From positions 310,001 through 374,000 of the forward strand of contig JACKNK010000002.1 of NCBI GenBank assembly GCA_024234955.1: 64,000 nt of DNA. Reading direction: 5' to 3'. The position numbers and the translations under genes were made by a program. The stretch's first letter is position 1. Every line of letters begins with the position of its first letter. The DNA comes from Gammaproteobacteria bacterium (GTDB lineage: Bacteria; Pseudomonadota; Gammaproteobacteria; JACKNK01). Below the pieces are notes generated by a model. The model was not told the DNA's origin and did not search any database. It saw only the letters and a list, made by a program, of their open reading frames with translations. Of the stretch, positions 59,836-64,000 are shown one piece after another.

Positions 59836-61158
59836 ATGAACAGTCTTGTGTTGAGAATATCCAGCGTCGTCATGTTTCTAGCGATGTCGGTACCCATCCT
59901 CGCTGCTGACTTCGGGCCAGCACCTCGTTGTGATGTCCGGAATCAGGATAGCGATGGCAGGGTCATAGATTGTCGGTTTCAACTGAACGGCGATACCAAG
60001 GTAAGTGCCGCCGCCTTGAGCCTTGATGGCGAGTTGACGCCAAGTCAGTGGCAACGCTTTGGTGGGTCTGGCGAAGGCTCGGCAGTGCTGTTTCTGATCG
60101 ATACATCGAATCCCAAACATCGCGTCGAGGCGGTCAAGGCAGCCGCTGGATTGGTCCGGTCCTGGGCCGATTTTGCTTCTTCAAAATTTCTGATCGGCGT
60201 CGCCGCGTTTGATAGTCAGCTGACGTCGTTGGTGGCACCGCAATCGACCAAGGAAGCGGTGATCAAAGCGACCGAAGATCTAAAGGCAAAGGGGATGACC
60301 ACCGAGCTTTATCGTGGGGTCCTGAATGCACTGGAAAAATTCGATGAAGTTCCCAGTGAGCGGAAACATTTGGTGGTCTTGTCTGATGGCTTGGCAGAGG
60401 ACACCGCGTATACGCATGACGATGTGATTCTAGCAGCTCAAAATGCGGGAATCGTTGTTCATGGAATTGGGTATCCACTGAACACTTCGAAGTCCACAGG
60501 CTTGCAGACTTTACGGCGCATGGCGGAAGAAACCGGCGGCTCGTACTGGCAGGCTTCTGCCAACAATGAGCTTGAAACGGGCTTCAACCAACGGTTGTTG
60601 GATACGTTTAAGTCGGGAGGCACGGTCAGTGCGGCTTTGCCTGAAGGTACGCGTGATCGAGTTTCGGTGAGCATGGGTGTCGATCTCATCGATGGGCGTC
60701 ATATTGAGACTGTGCTCGACGTTCCTATCCCTGAAGCATCGTTTTCTCCGTGGTATTTGCAACGCAAGTATCAAATAGGCGGCGGCGTTGGTGTGGTCCT
60801 GTTGCTGGCTTTGCTAGCCTTGGTGTTGCGGCGTAAAACAACCGAGGAACCCGTGGGTGAAGGGGTGTCGTACGGCTATTTGCAACAGGTAGATGCCGTG
60901 GGTACGCGTCATGCAGTAGTTAATCGTACTTGTCGCATCGGTCGAAATAGCGATTGTGATGTCCAGCTGATGAACGATTCCGTGTCCGGCTATCACGCCG
61001 ACTTGCTTCTCGACCGTGACGGAGGCATCAGCATCGTGGATCTCGGCTCGACCAACGGTCTACGTGTCAATGGTGACGAGGTTCATCAGGCGACAGTTAA
61101 CGACGGCGACGAGATCGAACTGGGTGAAGTGCGTCTGAGATTTGAAAGCGCTCAATAA
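59836..61158 (+). CDS. Membrane protein with periplasmic VWA and cytoplasmic FHA domain
   Basis: The 440-residue product has a signal peptide (about 1-24), a von Willebrand A domain (about 80-260), a membrane helix (about 314-333) and an FHA domain (about 360-435: CRIGRNSDCDVQLM, SVSGYH, GSTNGLRVNG). In the VWA metal site the first motif is DTSNP (89-93) where DxSxS is usual; LSDG supplies the later Asp. So metal binding may be weakened. A ribosome site (AGGAAAG) precedes the ATG. It sits between the protease-FHA and FHA genes and shares their layout. Confidence 0.9.
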   Translation: MNSLVLRISSVVMFLAMSVPILAADFGPAPRCDVRNQDSDGRVIDCRFQLNGDTKVSAAALSLDGELTPSQWQRFGGSGEGSAVLFLIDTSNPKHRVEAVKAAAGLVRSWADFASSKFLIGVAAFDSQLTSLVAPQSTKEAVIKATEDLKAKGMTTELYRGVLNALEKFDEVPSERKHLVVLSDGLAEDTAYTHDDVILAAQNAGIVVHGIGYPLNTSKSTGLQTLRRMAEETGGSYWQASANNELETGFNQRLLDTFKSGGTVSAALPEGTRDRVSVSMGVDLIDGRHIETVLDVPIPEASFSPWYLQRKYQIGGGVGVVLLLALLALVLRRKTTEEPVGEGVSYGYLQQVDAVGTRHAVVNRTCRIGRNSDCDVQLMNDSVSGYHADLLLDRDGGISIVDLGSTNGLRVNGDEVHQATVNDGDEIELGEVRLRFESAQ

Positions 61159-61176
61159 GGATTTGGTGGTCGAGTC

Positions 61177-61299
61177 ATGGACGCTAATCTGGAATCAGGC
61201 TTAACCGCCTTCTACGGTGCTAAATTTGGCAATTGCTGTTTATTGGGCGGTGCTTCATCCGGCCATCTGAATCGCCTCTGGCTTCCAAAGGACCCATGA
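61177..61299 (+). CDS. Possible short open frame, 40 codons
   Basis: The 207-nt gap between the VWA-FHA and FHA genes contains a 40-codon frame (ATG 61177 to TGA 61299) that reads MDANLESGLTAFYGAKFGNC at its start. No good ribosome site or family is recognised. It may be a remnant or noncoding. The gap is by far the largest in the locus. Confidence 0.2.
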   Translation: MDANLESGLTAFYGAKFGNCCLLGGASSGHLNRLWLPKDP

Positions 61300-61371
61300 T
61301 GCTGTGCTACGAATCCTTAGAAGGCGTTGTGGCACCTGAATTTCAAATTCATTCAATGAGAGGAAATGGAT

Positions 61372-62079
61372 ATGCCGTATAACCGCAGCGGTTCCGACAA
61401 CGATATGCCCGGTAATGGCCCCAACGCAGCGAGCGAAGATGCGCCTACTCGGCGAATTAATCGCGCCCCCGCGACGCCCATGGTGGATGAGGATGCCCCA
61501 ACGCGCGCGCGTACCTCTGAGCCGGATACGCGACGATCCTTGTTTGATTCTGTGGACGAGGATATGACGACACAAATACGTCGGCCTGATGCGGAGGGGA
61601 GCAGTGTTGTTCCATCTGGCGGCGATGAAACCCGGGTCTTTCGCCGCAGTCGTCGAGCTCATTCTGAGGCCACGAATGGTGCGGAAGTGAGCACGGAAGC
61701 GGAAGCGACTTCTCAATTTATGGATGATCCGGTGGTCGGCTGGCTGGCCATTGTCGAGGGGCCTGGGCAGGGTACAGCTGTCGCGCTAGGGAGTGGTTTG
61801 AACACATTGGGTCGTAGCGATGACTCTCGAGTGCCCCTGAATTACGGCGACACGCAGCTGTCTCGCGAAAATCATGCAACGGTTACTTACGATCCGCGTG
61901 GGAGAAAATTTTACTTGCAACATGGCGGTGGCAAGAACTTGACGTATCTGAATGATGCGCCGGTATTGACTCCGGTCGAGATCGTTGCCAACCAAGATAT
62001 TGTGTTGGGCAATACCCGCCTGCGTTTCGTACCGTTGTGCGGCCCGGATTTCGATTGGCAGGATGTTGACGCAGGCTGA
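61372..62079 (+). CDS. Cytoplasmic FHA protein with repeated threonine motifs
   Basis: The 235-residue product has a disordered, acidic N-terminus with repeated acidic-Thr-Arg motifs: DAPTR (Thr26), DAPTR (Thr44), DMTTQIR (Thr66/67) and DETRVFRR (Thr87). A C-terminal FHA domain follows (NTLGRSDDSRVPLNYG, SRENHATV, about 140-235). The repeats look like phosphothreonine sites that kinases write and FHA domains read, as in GarA and T6SS Fha proteins. I chose the ATG at 61372, 7 nt after AGAGGAA; ATG 61366 is also possible. It lies 2 nt before the second PP2C gene. Confidence 0.88.
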   Translation: MPYNRSGSDNDMPGNGPNAASEDAPTRRINRAPATPMVDEDAPTRARTSEPDTRRSLFDSVDEDMTTQIRRPDAEGSSVVPSGGDETRVFRRSRRAHSEATNGAEVSTEAEATSQFMDDPVVGWLAIVEGPGQGTAVALGSGLNTLGRSDDSRVPLNYGDTQLSRENHATVTYDPRGRKFYLQHGGGKNLTYLNDAPVLTPVEIVANQDIVLGNTRLRFVPLCGPDFDWQDVDAG

Positions 62080-62081
62080 CC

Positions 62082-63131
62082 ATGTTTGGCCCTAATGACT
62101 ACGGTGCGGCGCAAACGCAGGGTAAGCGCTCCTATCAGGAAGACGATTACGGCTTCTACAACCCAAGGCAGCCTGAGTCGTTCAGTAACGAGCTGATGGC
62201 CGTACTGTGCGATGGTATGGGAGGGCAGGCAGGTGGCGCGACCGCTGCGCAGAAGGCGATTCGAGCATTTGTAGACGCGTACGCAAGCATTCCAGCGTCC
62301 GCCCCGGAGCGCTTACGTCGCGCATTGGATCATGCCAATCGCGAAGTTGGCTTGACGGCAGCAAATCGCCCGGAATTGGAAGGTATGGGCTGCACGTTGG
62401 TTGCGGTCGCGGTTGAAAATGAGCACATGCATTGGATCAGCGTTGGAGATTCGCTCATCTGGTTTTGGCACGAAGACCGATTGAGTCAGCTGAACACGCT
62501 GCACACGTACGGCAATCATCTCGATGAACTGGCTCAACGTGGCGATATCACCGAGGAGGATGCACGGAATCACCCTGATCGACCGTTGATCACCAGTGCG
62601 GTTATGGGTGAGCCTCTGGAGCTTGTTGATGCGTCGTCTGTGCCACTACGTTTGATCGTGGGAGATCGCATTCTGCTTGCCAGCGACGGCGTGTTGTCGT
62701 TGAAGGGCGACGAACTGGCGCGACTGTTACAACGTACTGCGGAGGCGGACGCGCAAGCCGTTGCTGATGCAGTCGTACGCACAGTGGATTCCGTTGGGAG
62801 CGCGCGGCAGGACAATGCCACAGTTCAGGTGCTGCAACCGCGTTTCAATGCAACCAGTACGGTCATCGAATACGGTCAACGGAATAATCACCTTTTGATT
62901 GCCGTGGTGGCGTTACTTCTGGCGCTCTTGCTTCTGGGTTTGAGCGTATATCTGTCTTTGACGCAAAGTGTTCCGACTACAAATGATGATGTTGTGACCA
63001 TTGTCAAGCCGGTCACAGTCGATGAGGTGGCCTTGCCGTCAGGTACCGAAGACCCAGGAACTGGATTGGGTCGGGGCGAAGACGCAAAGCCTGATGCGAG
63101 CAAGCCGACTCAGGGAAGTGCAAAACAATGA
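62082..63131 (+). CDS. PP2C-family phosphatase with C-terminal membrane helix
   Basis: The 349-residue product has a cytoplasmic PP2C domain (about 1-245) with SYQEDDYGF, VLCDGMGGQAGG, GMGCTLVAVAVENEHMHWIS, LLASDGVLSL and ARQDNATVQV. A membrane helix follows (about 267-292), then a short Pro/Asp/Lys-rich tail outside. It resembles membrane Stp/PppA-type phosphatases. Its stop overlaps the kinase start by 4 nt (ATGA), so phosphatase and kinase are coupled. With the soluble PP2C at 57617, two phosphatases face one visible kinase. Confidence 0.92.
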   Translation: MFGPNDYGAAQTQGKRSYQEDDYGFYNPRQPESFSNELMAVLCDGMGGQAGGATAAQKAIRAFVDAYASIPASAPERLRRALDHANREVGLTAANRPELEGMGCTLVAVAVENEHMHWISVGDSLIWFWHEDRLSQLNTLHTYGNHLDELAQRGDITEEDARNHPDRPLITSAVMGEPLELVDASSVPLRLIVGDRILLASDGVLSLKGDELARLLQRTAEADAQAVADAVVRTVDSVGSARQDNATVQVLQPRFNATSTVIEYGQRNNHLLIAVVALLLALLLLGLSVYLSLTQSVPTTNDDVVTIVKPVTVDEVALPSGTEDPGTGLGRGEDAKPDASKPTQGSAKQ

Positions 63132-64000
63132 CTCAGGAGCATCGGCTGGCATTACCGATCGGACATCGTATCGAGGAATATCGCATTGAAGCGATCCTCG
63201 GAAGTGGAGGCTTCGGGGTCGTGTACGAGGCCCACGATGTTCATCTCGACAAGCGGGTGGCAGTCAAGGAATACATCCCCAACGAGATTGCAATTCGTGA
63301 AGGCCAGACCACCGTGTTCGCCAAATCAAGTGCCGACGAAGATGATTTTTTCTGGGGCCTGGAGCGGTTTTTGGACGAGGCGCGCACACTGGCAAAATTC
63401 AGCCATCCGTCGATCGTGCGCGTTCAGCGGTTTTTTGAGGCGAACAATACCGCCTATATGGTCATGGATTTTGAGGCGGGGCCCAGTCTTGCCGACGTCA
63501 TTGACGATGAAGGCCTATTGGACGAAACCAGGGCGTTGCAAATATTGGGGCCGTTGTTAGAGGGGTTGGATGTCGTGCATGCTGCGGGCTATCTGCACCG
63601 CGACATCAAGCCCGCCAATATCTTGATTCGTGCAGACGGATCACCTGTACTGATTGACTTTGGCGCGACGCGGAACGCTATCGGTGCGCGGAGTCGCAGC
63701 GTTACTGCGATCGCGTCGGCGGGTTACACCCCGTTCGAGCAATACCAAACGCACGGAAATCAAGGGCCGTGGACGGACATCTACGCCGTCGGAGCCACTT
63801 TCTATCGAGCTGTTACCGGCAAGAAGCCGGTGCCCGCAACGGATCGCATCGGCAAGGATGCTATGGCCTCCGTTTCGGAATTGGCAGGTGATCGTGTTAG
63901 TCAAGGGTTTGCCGCGTCGATCATGCATGCCTTGGAGGTTGATGAGGCGGCGCGTCCGCAATCTATCTCCGAATGGCGAACCGAATTGTTCGGTGGAGAG
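63128..64000 (+). CDS. Serine/threonine protein kinase, partial (cut by right window edge)
   Basis: Visible are 291 residues of a Hanks-type kinase: Gly-rich loop GSGGFGVVYEA (25-35), VAVKEY with Lys47, catalytic HRDIKPANI (157-165), DFGATR (177-182) and the activation segment AGYTPFEQYQTHGNQGPWTD. The kinase domain ends near residue 288. Whatever follows (membrane helix, sensor domain) is beyond the window. It is coupled to the upstream PP2C. It would phosphorylate the Thr motifs of the FHA protein and other targets. Confidence 0.95.
   Translation, partial: MTQEHRLALPIGHRIEEYRIEAILGSGGFGVVYEAHDVHLDKRVAVKEYIPNEIAIREGQTTVFAKSSADEDDFFWGLERFLDEARTLAKFSHPSIVRVQRFFEANNTAYMVMDFEAGPSLADVIDDEGLLDETRALQILGPLLEGLDVVHAAGYLHRDIKPANILIRADGSPVLIDFGATRNAIGARSRSVTAIASAGYTPFEQYQTHGNQGPWTDIYAVGATFYRAVTGKKPVPATDRIGKDAMASVSELAGDRVSQGFAASIMHALEVDEAARPQSISEWRTELFGGE

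Noticed and set aside
57617..64000. Calling the kinase/FHA locus a type VI secretion cluster
   Set aside because: No tss/vip/hcp/clpV-type gene is in the window. The protease-FHA and VWA-FHA proteins are not standard T6SS parts. Left open because the right edge cuts the locus.
57617..64000. Calling the locus a TerY-P triad
   Set aside because: The VWA protein here is exported, membrane-anchored and fused to FHA, unlike cytoplasmic TerY, and no Ter proteins are present.

Overview
The window is 64 kb of a high-GC gammaproteobacterial chromosome. The evidence is the housekeeping set (htpX, tag, slyD, folB-folK, plsY-priA, rapA, xthA, pyrE, pyrC, lhr-type helicase, selO, bipA/typA, hisI, yidD), an MlaC-type lipid carrier, an LpxL-like acyltransferase, and many GTAG-ended REP palindromes like those of Pseudomonas and Xanthomonadaceae. 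I cannot name the genus; a Chromatiales-like or related lineage would fit. There are no rRNA genes and I saw no tRNA genes or CRISPR arrays.

Layout. 1-11.4 kb: housekeeping genes (a lipoprotein cut by the left edge, htpX, a SulP transporter, tag, a HAD phosphatase, slyD, an orphan ABC ATPase, a folB-folK-coiled-coil operon, plsY-priA), interleaved with REP palindromes that in places supply the stop codons. 11.4-13.4 kb: an accessory scar with an IS30-type transposase remnant, an integron attC-like site directly after a low-GC GH46-like hydrolase gene, and a gene broken by one nonsense codon. 13.4-29.1 kb: rapA, HIT, FHA, xthA, glycosyltransferase, pyrE, a cNMP-FHA gene, pyrC, two tandem small membrane paralogues and the large lhr gene carrying a REP insertion. 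29.1-32.4 kb: a RES/Xre-type toxin-antitoxin pair and a patch of unrecognised genes, including a small gene duplicated with one broken copy. 32.5-37.3 kb: selO, a passenger-less inverse autotransporter with a secreted partner, glutaredoxin and an acyltransferase.

37.3-43.2 kb: a Fic-Mod-Res (type III restriction-like) island, flanked on both sides by nearly identical composite repeats in direct orientation. Mod has an in-frame amber codon before its catalytic motif and a low-GC target-recognition insert. 43.2-57.6 kb: TRAP substrate-binding protein, DnaJ-like protein, K+ channel-type protein with DUF6394 partner, bipA, a large DUF11/SdrD-like surface protein, mlaC-like, psiE, hisI, yidD and a CobW GTPase.

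57.6-64 kb, running off the right edge: a compact six-gene signalling locus of PP2C phosphatase, membrane serine protease-FHA, membrane VWA-FHA, soluble FHA protein with repeated Thr motifs, membrane PP2C and Ser/Thr kinase. I infer that the kinase and phosphatases set the phosphorylation of Thr motifs read by FHA domains, which are tethered to periplasmic protease and VWA domains. With the 16.7 kb and 21.2 kb genes, the window has five FHA proteins. This locus and the attC-associated cassette are the best candidates for something not well described.
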